DNA of 64,000 nt from Chaenocephalus aceratus (lineage: Eukaryota > Chordata > Actinopteri > Perciformes > Channichthyidae): positions 3,507,495 through 3,571,494 of the forward strand of contig CM043803.1 of assembly GCA_023974075.1 (NCBI GenBank). Direction: 5' to 3'. Every line of letters starts with the position of its first letter. Position 1 is the first letter of the stretch. The notes under the pieces were generated by a model. It saw only the letters and a list, made by a program, of their open reading frames with translations. It made no database searches and was not told the DNA's origin. Positions 13,130 to 24,500 of this stretch are shown here, piece after piece. The position numbers and the translations under genes were made by a program.

Positions 13130-13430
13130 AAAAAGCATCGGTTTGTTTTCTCATCAGGAAATGCAGACCGGCTCAAACAAACGATCATTTAATGTATCAT
13201 ATGTTCGCCGAATTGACATGAAAGCACTAATAAATGTAGTTTCATCCACTTGAGTTTACAACCACAAAAATAATCGATTTGTTTTTATATCACATCCGAC
13301 GGGAGGAAATTCAGCAGATCTCACTCCCGATTTTTAAGCCTAATGTAATCATCATCTTCACCACGATCATTTATGTTTATGTTCGCCGAATTGACATGAA
13401 AGCACTGACAAATATGAATATACTGTAGTC
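13130..13430 (+). repeat. 178-bp tandem duplication inside the TTAA element
   Basis: The phrase 'gttcgccgaattgacatg' followed by 'aaagcact' occurs at about 13203 and again at about 13381. Similar preceding text ('caactacaaaaa' and 'caaccacaaaaa', both then 'tcg(g/a)tttg') shows that a longer unit of roughly 178 bp was duplicated and then diverged. Confidence 0.65.
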
Positions 13431-15055
13431 AACTTCATTAAAACGTTATTAACGTGCCTAAACTCAGTAATTCACCATTTCTACGCATGACAACACACTT
13501 TGTCCGTGTTTGGCTCTCGAAGCGTTCCCGCATTGACGTCACTTCCGGCTGCCCCCAAAACTTCAAAATGAGTCGAAGGAATTTCCCCGCGATGTTCGAA
13601 ATTATTGATATTTAACGGAACGGTATCGCTTTTTCTTTTTTAAACTGACGGTTCGAGATTACTAGTAGCCCAATATTTCATTGCACAACAGTTGTTGGGA
13701 TGGTGTCACAGGCTCTTTAAGTCCCTCTCCCTTTGCCATCAATCCAAAATCAGCTGAGCTGCAACATTATACAGACAGGTAATAATCAACATAATCACAA
13801 GGACACAATATGGCTCTGCTAAAAACACTCACTCTTACACGCACCAAAGTTATATTTATCTAATATTTAACTCCCTCCACCCCACGCATACAATCCCGTT
13901 TAGAAAACCCTCTTCTATAATTCAACATGTTGGACCAAATGACATTAAGAGAACGGAATTTACAATTGAAAGGCTGTTCAACGTGTGTTGCTAACTTGCT
14001 TCGGTATCCTAGCTTGATCTGTTATCTGTAAATGTTCCCTCAATCTACTAATTTAGGGATAATCCACTGACATCCTTTAATACACATGTTAATTTGAATC
14101 AGATGTACTGATAATATCCGCAATATAAATCTTTAAACTTCTTCTTACCTTTAAAAGTCCGTCACGAACGGTCTATTATGCTGCAACTCTACAGCTCTAC
14201 TAGCCTTGGCGCTAACTTCCGGGGAACGATTGAGAGGCTCCACGATCCGCCATTGCTGTAAAAAAGTGGTCCATTGGAGTGAACGGAGATGTCATAACTC
14301 TTCTATTATATGGCTCTGGTCGTGCTCTTTACAGTACTACGGCTTCCACAGATGACTTTTTCTAATGGATTTTTTGTCAAAGCACTTAAAATATTCATTG
14401 CTATCGGGATGTTAACCTGTTAAGCCCGAGAGACCCCGGGGTAACAGGGGCCTCCTGCAATATCTTGCAGAAAACAGTGTCTGAGGGCATGTTCATTTAA
14501 TAAACTATGAATGTTTTATATCCATGTAACGGAAATAAACTCATCTAACTGATCATTTAAAAAATAAATTAAAAAAATAAAACACAATGCTAACGCTGAG
14601 CCTCTGAATTAGCAACGAGCGAAAAATGCTAACAGATGACTGCACCGAAATTCACTCACAAAACCTTATTATTTATCTTTGCTGCACATCTTAACCCATC
14701 GTTTCACATCGTGAGGGGACACAGAATCGATGGGTACCCTCATTATCACTCAATTATACGAATTCTCGGAGATAATAACAAGAACACACATCAAAACATA
14801 TGGAGCTAGTTAGCTAAAAACGGCAAAATGGCTCACCTGTGTGGTAGTCTGGTCAAAAGTGGTCTTCAATGGCATTAAAACGATAAAAACGATGCTGAAG
14901 TTAATCCATAGGTTAATCCAATGTGTCTGTCACTTTGAATGATTTCTGATAATCAATAACAATAAATCTGATTTTCGGTTTTGAGATGTCAGACCTAGAG
15001 ACAGCTTCACTCTGGAGCAAAACTGTGTGCGTGAAGCCCCCACCTTTTTGTTTTA

Positions 15056-15058
<3 letters not shown>

Positions 15059-15116
<58 letters not shown>
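15059..15116. repeat. (TG)n microsatellite
   Basis: An uninterrupted TG run of about 29 units within the right arm of the outer TTAA element. Confidence 0.95.
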
Positions 15117-15117
<1 letters not shown>

Positions 15118-15789
15118 AGATTCCCCTTCGATTCTATTGGCTCTAACGGTCAGAAAGAGATGTTTGACATGTGAACATTTTTTGCTAAATCTGTCTAAAA
15201 AGGTCAAATATCACTTGTTTTGCATCAATCTTGATACAGGGTACTTATATGTTGTACTTTGGATTCCTAAAGCTTTTAGTCTACTAACCCATCCAAGGTT
15301 AGTTTTCACTATAAGTACAAAATATTTTTTTAACGGACACTGTCATTTACAGTTTTTTACCATGTTCAATCTGAATTTTCTTTAAAATAAAAGACATCTA
15401 TATTGATTCTGACTTTTCTACATCCAACTCACAGGTTTATCATTACTTTGAGAAAAAAGATTAATTTAACCCTTTTAGAAGTGAAGATATGGTCATTTGT
15501 TCTGGGAATGTCATTTTCGAGCCTGAGACCTGAAAAACAGGCTCAGGGCGGAGCATTCCATGGAATATAACAAAAAGTGTATCTCGAGCCGGTTTCTCAA
15601 ACTTACCTACCCCACCTTTAAGTTGTGGTCAGTAAATTGTGTTTTTTGCAATAGAAGCAAAGAAATTAGCCCACACACTCCTGTGTGTTTGCTTATTCAC
15701 TTAGTGTGCACATTTCCCAAGTTTTCCTTAACTTTCAAAGAGCGGAAGTGCATTTGTGAGGAAATTAGATTTACTGAACTGGGCAGTAA

Positions 15790-17660
15790 AACTAAGGCCA
15801 ACAGGGTGGGTGGAGGGGTCTGGAGAACGGGCTTGGGCTGACAGCGGAGGACCCGGGAGGGGTCTCGGGCGAACGGCCCGGGGGCACGGCAGAGTTCAAA
15901 AAGGGGAACTCGGGCGGATGGCCCGGGGGCAAGGCAGAGTTCAAGGAAGGGGTCTCTGGCGGACGGCCCGGGGGAAAGGCAGAGTTGAAAAAGGGGGGCA
16001 AGGCAGAGTTCAGGGTGGGGCGAAGGCCAAACAGCTCTGGAGGCCGGGCAGGACCCGGTGTCGGCCGAACAGAAACCGGAGCCGGTGGGACAGGCTTCGG
16101 CAGGATCCCCCACGGGAGAGGACCAGGAGTTGGCAGCACCCCCGGTGAGACAGATGATGGCGGAGCCTCCAACGGAACTGGACAAGGGGTTGGCAGTACC
16201 CCTGGCAGGACAGTAGATGGCGGGGCCTCCAACTGGACTGGACATAGAGCTGGCAGGATCCCCAGCGGAACCTCCAACGGTACAGGACATAGGGTTGGCA
16301 GGACCCCCGGCAGGAGAGCAGTCTGCGGGACCTCCAACGGCACAGGACATGGGGTTGGCAGGACCCCCGGCAGAAGAGCAGTCAGCGGGACCTCCAACGG
16401 CTCAGGACATGGGGTTGGCAGGACCCCCGGCAGAAGAGTAGTCTGCGGGACCTCCAACGGCACATGAGTAGGGACTTGAGTGGGAACTCAAGAGAGGGAT
16501 TGAGAGGGAACTCGAGAGGAAACTTGAGAGTTGACTTGGGAGGTGACTTGAAAGGAATCTCGAGAGGGAACTTGAACGGAGACTCGAGAGGGGACTCGAG
16601 AGGGGACCCGATAGGGAAATCGAGAGGGGACTCGAGAGAGAGAGGGCTTGAGAGGGAACTCGAAAGGAGACTCGAGAGAGAACTCGAGAGGAGACTTGAG
16701 AGGAGACTCGAGAGGGGACTCAAGAGGTGACTTGAGAGGGGACTCAGGTAGGAACTTGAGAGGAAACTTGAGAGGGGACTCGGGTAGGAACTTGAGAGGG
16801 GACTCGGGTAGGAACTTGAGAGGAAACTTGAGAGGGGACTAGAGAGGGAACTTGTGTCGGTCAGTACGCCGACAGGACACGGGGAGCTGGCGTTGGCTGG
16901 AGAGCCAACAAGAGACGAGGTACTGGAGTCGGCCGGTACGCCGACAGGACTCGGGGAGCTGGCGTCGGCTGGAGAGCCAACAGGAGACGAGGTGCTGGAG
17001 TCGGCCGGTATGCCGACAGGACACGGGGAGCTGGCGTCGGCTGGAGAGCCAGCAGGAGACGAGGTGCTGGAGTCGGCCGGTATGCCGACAGGACACGGGG
17101 AGCTGGCGTCGGCTGGAGAGCCAGCAGGAGACGAGGTGCTGGAGTCGGCCGGTATGCCGACAGGACACGGGGAGCTGGCGTCGGCTGGAGAGCCAACAGG
17201 AGACGAGGTGCTGGAGTCGGCCGGTATGCCGACAGGACACGGGGAGCTGGCGTCGGCTGGAGAGCCAGCAGGAGACGAGGTGCTGGAGTCGGCCGGTATG
17301 CCGACAGGACTCGGGGATCTGGCGTCGGCAGATGAGTCAACAGGTGACGAGGAGCCGGAATTGAAGCCGGAACCATGGCTGCCGAGGCCGGAACTGGGGC
17401 CGGAACCATAGCTGCCGGGGCCAGAACTGGGGCCGGAACCATGGCTGCTGGGGCCAGCACTGGGGCCGGAACCATGGCTGCTGGGGCCAGCACTGGGGCC
17501 GGAACCATGGCTGCTGGGGCCAGCACTGGGTCTGGAACCATGGCTGCCGGGGCCAGAACTGGGGCTGGAACCATGGCTGCCGGGGCCAGAACTGGGGCTG
17601 GAACCATGGCTGCTGGGGCCTGTACTGGAGCCCAAAGCATGGCCTCCGGGGCTAGGGCTG
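15790..17660 (-). repeat. Block of adjacent coding-type minisatellites
   Basis: Several arrays with different units lie side by side: an array near 16130-16460 whose last copies have 60-bp units ('cctccaacgg...ttggcaggacccc'); a 15-bp-based GAGAGGGGACTC family (about 16480-16850); 72-bp units with GGAGCTGGCGTCGGCTGG (about 16861-17330, six to seven copies); and 33-bp units with GGAACCATGGCTGC (about 17370-17640). All periods are multiples of three and lack stops in several frames, so multiple frames stay open on both strands. This points to expansion of protein-repeat DNA, probably from the Gag-like gene on the minus strand. Confidence 0.85.
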
Positions 17661-18075
17661 CTAGCCTGGACCTGCGACTCCTTCTCTTAAGAGCCTTTTG
17701 GAGGCTCCGTGTACCTCCAAAAGCCAGACGAGTTCCAGAGAATGGCTCCTGGACAGGGGCAGGAACTGGGGAAGAAGCAGAGGCCGACTCCAGACGGAAC
17801 ACACCGAGGCGTACGGCGCCAGGTTGAGAGTTGGGAGGCAGGGTGCTAGCATGCCCGGGGCTAGCAGGCCGGGAATCACACACCGAGAGGAAGTCCAAAA
17901 TCCAGCCAGGTAAGAACTTCACTACCTCTGGCTTCTCCATAGCCATCTGGTGTGCCTCAGTCATAGCAGCCTCTCGCTGCTGAACCCTGACCGCTCCTAT
18001 CCATCGATGAGCGCAGACAGACAAAGAAAAGGTAAAATCCAACAGTTCCTGCTCAAACGGATCTGCTGGGCCCAT
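16861..18075 (-). CDS. Gag-like or repeat-rich ORF of a retroelement, 404 residues
   Basis: The minus-strand frame starts MGPADPFEQELLDF and has about 125 non-repetitive residues (including the segment VVKFLPGWILDFL). It then passes into tandem repeats: about eight copies of an APAAMVPAPVL unit and about six of a PTPAPRVLSAYR / PTPAPRLLLALQ pair. It begins 20 bp inside an LTR-like sequence on the same strand, which suggests a Gag-type or accessory product of an LTR retroelement. I do not recognise a catalytic domain, and no protease or polymerase follows. The stop is in the last repeat unit, where the usual Arg codon is replaced by TGA. It could instead be a non-coding remnant with a repeat-opened frame. 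Confidence 0.35.
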   Translation of the reverse strand: MGPADPFEQELLDFTFSLSVCAHRWIGAVRVQQREAAMTEAHQMAMEKPEVVKFLPGWILDFLSVCDSRPASPGHASTLPPNSQPGAVRLGVFRLESASASSPVPAPVQEPFSGTRLAFGGTRSLQKALKRRSRRSRLAALAPEAMLWAPVQAPAAMVPAPVLAPAAMVPAPVLAPAAMVPDPVLAPAAMVPAPVLAPAAMVPAPVLAPAAMVPAPVLAPAAMVPAPVPASAAMVPASIPAPRHLLTHLPTPDPRVLSAYRPTPAPRLLLALQPTPAPRVLSAYRPTPAPRLLLALQPTPAPRVLSAYRPTPAPRLLLALQPTPAPRVLSAYRPTPAPRLLLALQPTPAPRVLSAYRPTPAPRLLLALQPTPAPRVLSAYRPTPVPRLLLALQPTPAPRVLSAY

Positions 18076-18094
18076 ATCTCAGGTCGGTTCATAA

Positions 18095-18561
18095 TGTTAC
18101 GGTGTGTGTAGGAAGCAGGACCCAAATGCAGATTAAAGTGTCAAAAATAACTCCTTTATTTCAAGGCTAAACTCTTCACAAAGACAGAACAGAACACTCA
18201 CCGAAGACCACGTCAAAACACAAGACGAACCGACAAAGACAGACAGAAAAACCAGAACTTAAATACACACAAGACTAATTATACAAACAAGACACAGGTG
18301 AGGAGGGAGGAGAAAACACAGGGACACCAGGTGAACACAATCGGGTAATAAGACACACCAGGGAAACTAACGACAGGGAACCACAGACAGATCTAAAGAC
18401 AAAACACAACGCAGACAGAAAACCAAAGACAGATCTAGACAAGACAAAACACAACACAGACAGAAACAGGCAAGACAGGAGGTGAAGACCTTTCAAAATA
18501 AAACATGAAACAAAAGACAGAAAAATACAAGAAAAATACAACACAGAGACAGATCTTGACA
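18095..18561 (-). mobile_element. LTR-like dispersed repeat
   Basis: The segment runs from TGTTACGG (18095) to CTTGACA (18561), giving TG...CA ends with a short imperfect terminal inverse, as in LTRs. On the minus strand it holds AATAAA in 'gaaataaaggagttattt' about 60 bp before its end, suiting an R/U5 region. An open Gag-like frame follows directly. The A-rich, GACAGA-rich body is common in fish dispersed repeats. No second LTR and no clear tRNA primer-binding site were found, so a different repeat class remains possible. Confidence 0.45.
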
Positions 18562-21500
18562 ATCTGAGTCGTCTCTTCTCTACTCGGGCATGGGGGACGT
18601 TGTGTTCCCGCTGCTCTCTGCTCCTGGGCCGTGCACGCCCAAGATGCCTATCATTGCCCAAAGCAGCCAGAATATCTTCAATTATGTTTTGTTGGCTGAT
18701 ATGACATTCCCCTCTGCGTCCACTGTGAGCTCATTTTACCCATAAACATTCTGGATGGAGATAATTGGTGAAAAGTAATTGGTCAATGACGCTACAACTC
18801 ATTTCACTCACTGCTATTTGAGAGTCTATTTCATGAATGTCAAACTGCAGTTTCCATTATGAAACATTAGGCAATTAGAGAGCCAGGAAAATACATTTTT
18901 ACGTTTTTTCCCTGGAGCACTATAATGGGATTTGTGTACTTATTTCATACTCCTTATTTCATGTACTGCACTTTAAATATTATTTACATGCGTACAGTAC
19001 TTTCTGTTGGAGCTCCCTTTGGTTGTAAGTCTTGATGCACAGACCACACATGTTGATTTTTACCTTGAGTTATTCTACAGTCCTCTGCTTTCAGCATGTT
19101 ATGTCTTTTTTTTAAACCTTGCAAAAAAAACAAGCAGCACTCGAAACCAAAAACCCCGGCACACAGTAATCCAACTAAAAGCAATGCTGAGCAAGAAGGA
19201 AAAGGCTTAACCAAAGGAGATTTGCGTGAGTGACAAGTCAGGGGAACAAGGGGAATGACCTGCTGACACCTGAACCCAAACACACTGACTGTTTTACCCT
19301 CATCTGCTGCTCCACACTGTTTGGATAAAAACAAACAAAACCATGTATCATGTGCTTGTTGCTCGCTGACCTGCCTCCAAACCCAGTCACTCAGTAGTAA
19401 ATTGAAATGTTACAATATGAACACCATCAGATTATGACCACAAACTCAAAAGATGTTGTTTAATGAATTTGAACCACTATGTGTACGTGGTTGACAGACA
19501 ACAATGTAGGTCATGAATTTATTTGACTAGTTTAAAGGTTCTAATTAAGGTCCTTTCTCAATAATCCTGCAATCCTTTAAGTTATGATACAATTGTTTTC
19601 ACCAAGTTTATTACTGACATCTGGGTATCAAACAACATAAGACAAACAAGGCAACAACTACATGACATAATATTAAAACCTCTTTGTTTAATGATAAACT
19701 AAGCGAGCACACAGAGCTAATACAAGTTTTGAACCTTTGAAATCTGGGATTAAACATACAGTTTCTGTTTTAAAAATAATTTGGGTGTTAGTTTGATAGT
19801 GTAAGACAAAAGTACAGCATGGAAGATAGATTACAGGAAATGGCAATGTTTGATTTAGTGAAAATGTTGATGGACAGCTATACCCTGTAGAAGCTTCAGA
19901 GTGTTGTAATGAATCACTCACAATAAAGTGTTTGCTCCTCGGCTGAACGTAGCGTATGATTTTTATGGTTCTTCTAATCAAGGACATGTTGATCATGAAT
20001 CATGTGTCCGTGTGTGTTATAAAAACCAAGCAGTTAGTAATGTTCTACACGTGTCTACACTTCTTGTTTTAACTAATCGCCTAAAGACAAGAAGTATAAA
20101 CATGAGTGAAGCATTACTGCAGGTTTTCATCAAAATAACTTTCAAATGTACACTCAGGCCATGTCACTTGATATGCATATTAACATTTTTGGGCTGGCTC
20201 CATGTTGGCTCTGTTTGTTTTCTGCAGGAATTCAGCTTCTTTTGTCATTAATGTCTGGAGTTGCAAGGTGCCAAAGAATCCCTCAGTCATCTAATCTGGG
20301 CACCACTGTGCCAAGGGAATATCTTTTTGTCATTTATTGAATGGTGCACTCACTTTGATCAACCCATTATTAAACATTGTCCTTTTGTTAATTAAAATGT
20401 GCAATCAATCTGTGTGAGAGGAATATTCACTAGATTCCAAATAAAAAAACGATTTTCCATCCGCATGTGTTGATCTACACAGAATCAGCTGATATCAAAT
20501 GATCACATTCAGCATTAGTGGCATGTGATTGGCTCTATTTTAAATGTGTCTCGATTCACTGTTAGATAATCAGCTTAAATCACCGTTCTTATAGCGATAA
20601 TGCTTTAATTAACTGCTGCACTGCGCGACCACTAGATCTGTTTTTCCTCACTCAGGCGTTCATGAAGCAGACGGTCAGAGTGTGCACACGGTCTGAGCAG
20701 ATTAGGCAGAGAGGGGCCTCCTTTGAACGTGGCCATGCAGACGGCTAATTTGACAATGAATGGGCATTTTCTTTTGCCAGGCTGTGGAGTATGCCTGGTT
20801 GGCTGGGCAAAGCTGTCTCCACTCTCTTTCTTTCTCACTCTCAGAGCCAATTGAAAGAAAGTCTGGTGTGAGCTGCTGGAGCCCTGCCAGGAGCCTCACT
20901 TATCCCCGGTGTGGAGCGATCATTCCGACTACTTGTTTCAGAGGAATGAGGCCCTCTGCTAATGTAATACAGAGATGGCTGCTCTCAAAGCCCCATTTAA
21001 CAGTTTCCTCACATATTCCCTGGAACCTCAGAGCACTTTCCTGACCACAAACCCACCAACATTGTAATTAAGCTCTTATTCTCACCCCACCTGCCCCTTA
21101 ATTTAGCCTCTATGGGTTCTCCAGCATTAAGAACCACAGAGTAAGATGGTGCACCCTCTCCAGTCCGCTCAGGGCTCTTGAACAGCCTCCAGACTCATGG
21201 TGCCAGGGCAGATTAAGCCCCTCAGCGCTCTCTTTGGCCAGATCTTGGTTTGACATAAGCCGCGGGCTCACTGGCAGTGTCTCTCCCAAGTCGCCCAGTC
21301 GAGCACATAGAGACAGCAGGTGTTTACAGTACAGCTCTGTCACCGGGGGTGGATGGTCAGCTCGAGGCCTGTTGCTAATGCTACATGACAGTTCAGCATT
21401 TAGCACACCGTAACCTCAGTGTGGCTAAAGTGACTGAAGAGGATCAGGAGGGACATATTAAATGTAAAAGCATCTGCAAGGTTGGCGGAGTTGGTGTGAC

Positions 21501-24500
21501 ACTACATCTGAATGTGAGAGCATCTAAAGCCAGTACATGCTGGTTGACCTTTAGGTGTTTGTCGTTGGACCACTCTACCTGCCACCCACAAAGAGGGGTC
21601 CAGCTCTCATTCACTACACTCAGCACTTCAGTCACATGCATAGGTCTTAACAATCCAAAGCCACTAAATGTATTCTGAGTCACATGTACAGTCTATGGTC
21701 ACATGAAGGATTCCGACACACTCAATTTAGGAGCAGAAACACAATGGTTTTAATCAAGTATTAAACAGAACCCATCAGTAATATAAAAGCGGCTTATGTT
21801 ATATATTTTGTTGAGTTGCTGTTCAACAATGTTCAAGTAGCGGTGTGTTTCATTTGCTCCCCTGTCGAGATGTGGTTAAAAGTGCCTGAAGGTAAGTTGC
21901 CCCTTTCAAGGTCATTGAAAAACGTTTGAGCGCAACAATCGTATATTTTTGTTGTGTTTAAGGGTAAAACAGCTGGTTACTGTAGTTTTAATTGACTGTT
22001 TAGAGTAAATTGTGCAATTGTTGGGGATTATTTTCAGCTGCAGCTTTACACACAATTGTGGCTTCACTGCATTGTTTTTCCATCGTAATTATTGGCAATA
22101 ACAAAAATATAGAACATTGTTTAAGTTTGACATAATGAACTGAAACTTGAGCTTTTCCAGGTCTGGGACCACAGAGAGAAGGATGTTCAGAGCACATGGT
22201 TACAATATACACAGAGCCAGGCATACTGATCGGTAATGTGGGTCAAATGTGCAGAGTGCATGTGAGTAAGTGAGGCAGAGTAACCCGACATTAAGGGGAT
22301 GGAGGGGCATCTTGAATCAGTATGAATCTGAAACAGCCTCTGGTCTTTCTACAAGCAGTGTGTGTGTCTTAGCACACTCTCCAAGCGCACAGTGAAACAA
22401 AGTGTGCACTTTGTGTTGCTATAATGGGAATGGTATGATTTATGTACATTGTAAACTGATTATCAGTGGAATCATTGTATCCAATCCAAAAACTGGTAGA
22501 AGTATGCAGCTCCACTCTTCCAAGGACAATACAAGTTGCTGTGCTTGCTTCAAAAGAACACTGTGATGTGACAGACATAGTAGGCTACTGATGAGAAGTT
22601 ATAAACAAAATAAAATAGGCTTTTAACTGTCTCAAACTGTCTTCATATTTAGATGAGTAATTACCAGTTGTAATTGGACAAGATGCTTAATATAAAGCCT
22701 TAATATAAAGCATTAATATAAAGCCTTAAATCATTGGAAAAAACAATCTCACCTTAAGTACCATTTACTTGCTTTCTCTGGAGGTTTGAAACATACAAAT
22801 ACTGATTTGTGAATATAGGTTTTTCCACATACTCAGAATTACACATTGTTAGATTTATTTATTAAAGATGAGGATATTGGTTTATATGTCACTTAAATGC
22901 ATGTCTTTCTGCAATGTATTGTATTGTGCTTTGCAATATTTGCTAAGAATGTGTTATTTAGCATTAGTCAGCATCAAAAAGAAAGCACACAAGTTTCCCT
23001 GCACTTAAGTAAGCTACTAATATGCTTGTAAAGTAGATGAGACACTCATATTATGCATTAAATATAAAGCTAGTGGCCCAGTTTAGCATAACCAAACTCT
23101 ATAAATAGCTAGTCTGGCAGGAAGTCAATGCATCCATCCAGAAAAAACTGTCCTGTGCAAAACCACTCATGGAACCACAACTTGATATATTTACACATTA
23201 GTTTTTTGTAAAATCAAACAACACATATATAATGTCACGTGTAAACCAGAGAACCTTAGTTGGTGTTCCATGTTACTGTTTAAGAGCAGGGCTAACTGTT
23301 TTCCACTGTGTTCAGTCTTTTAGCTAATCTGAGCTAAGCTAAGCTAAGCGGTTACTAGCTGTAGCTTTATTACTGTAAAGGTCTTGAGAGTGGTATTTAT
23401 CTCCTCATCAAATTGAAGATAACAGACAGGAACATTTCCCAAAATAATTAACTATTCTTTTAACTGTTTTAGCTTTCCTCCAAAAAACATTCTCGTGTTT
23501 TCTGAACCTTACCTGCTCCATTCCGTGTACTGTCTTATCACCAGGTCTAAAGGAAACTCAATACCTTAACCATAATCAACGTAAAAGACTCTGAATATGA
23601 TCCTGTCTTGCAAGCTGAGCTAAATCCATCTGCAGAGCCAGAGCCCCCAGCTGATTAACTCAGATTGAAGGTCCTGAAATTACCCCCAGACTTGGTCAAA
23701 TAGATGGCTTAATGAAGGCCGGCTAATGGGGCGGAGAGCTATGCATGCGTGTCATGTATCCATGCGTCCCATCATCAGCAGTGCTGGGAGCAGCCGGGGC
23801 CTCGAGTATTTACCACTGACTACATTTTTCCTTGTTTGTGGAAACAGTTTATAAAGTAAATGTACTTCTAATGCTCTAATCTGACCTTGATGTTTGCAGT
23901 GTTTTCAAGGTCAAATACCTAACGAGAGAAATATGTTATCTGCAGCTGAAACCTCTTTTCTTAGTCTCATTTAATTCACATCCTCCCATATCTGTAGTGT
24001 TTTGTTCTCTGCACAATTTGTTCCCTTCATGATTAAGAGCTGCGTATCAAAGGTTGTTTCATCTCGTCCCCTCTCCAGATGGCAGCCATTTGAATAGGAA
24101 TTCAAAGCTCTGTTCAATAAAGGTCACTTTGGACACAAACAACAATACACAGAGATTTCAGTATTTAATCATTTTGCATACATTTACTCTGGGAAAGGAC
24201 ATCAAAAACTTGAGTTATTATCTTTGAAACCTACTTGGATAAAGCTCAGTAAGCTGACAGCATGACTGAAAGCAGTGTGTGAGTATTTGGGAAAGTTCCG
24301 TGCAGTCATGAGCATCTGAATAGATGTGTGTCAAACACATTTCTCCCAATCTTTCCCTCCTTTTGAGGAGCTGGCTGGAGACAGAGCCGCCATCATCACG
24401 GAGCAGTAACGTCTCAAAAAACAAAGAGGCCCTTTCAGAGTCCTCAGCAGCCGTATCCCACACCCACACATTCAAGAGGACACCCAGGACCATCCAGAAC

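Larger units (their letters stand above)
11652..13716. mobile_element. TTAA-type non-autonomous element nested in the THAP element
   Basis: AGAGCCTGTGACAC (11652-11665) is matched by its exact inverse GTGTCACAGGCTCT (13703-13716). TTAA stands at both edges (11648-11651 and 13717-13720). The 2065-bp interior has no transposase frame and is interrupted by the element at 12087-12952. The right half carries a 178-bp tandem duplication. Superfamily (piggyBac or Kolobok) cannot be settled from the ends alone. Confidence 0.8.
9442..14318. mobile_element. THAP-bearing DNA transposon with 24-bp TIRs and 8-bp target duplication
   Basis: A perfect 24-bp inverted repeat starting CAGAGCCATATAATAG lies at 9442-9465 and ends the element at 14295-14318. 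The octamer GTCGTGCT abuts both ends (9434-9441 and 14319-14326). CAG/CTG ends with an 8-bp duplication fit hAT or P-type elements. Inside lies a broken THAP-domain gene (10228-11080), the DNA-binding module of P-element-type and some other transposases. Subterminal inverted motifs such as GTTCCCCGGAAG (near 9520) and CTTCCGGGGAAC (near 14218) support one unit. It inserted into the outer TTAA element and was later entered by the element at 11652-13716. Confidence 0.75.
9188..15617. mobile_element. Outer TTAA-type transposon of a four-level nest
   Basis: The terminal inverted repeats are AGGTGGGGTAGGTAA at 9188-9202 and its exact inverse ending at 15617. TTAA flanks both ends (9184-9187 and 15618-15621). 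TTAA targets are shared by piggyBac and Kolobok elements. The subterminal phrases 'gagaaaccagctcgag' (left) and 'ctcgagccggtttctc' (right) extend the inverted match with gaps. Most of the interval is a later insertion (9442-14318). The element's own sequence is about 250 bp at the left and 1.3 kb at the right, with no transposase frame. Confidence 0.8.

Noticed and set aside
14400..14480. TTAACCTGTTAAGCCCGAGAG as the left end of another piggyBac-like insertion
   Set aside because: No matching inverted right end followed by TTAA was found before 15617.
16382..17635. Ser/Pro/Gly-rich 417-codon frame on the minus strand and Gly/Arg/Glu-rich frames on the plus strand
   Set aside because: Alternative frames kept open by the minisatellite periods being multiples of three; no unique N-terminus, unlike the frame at 16861-18075.
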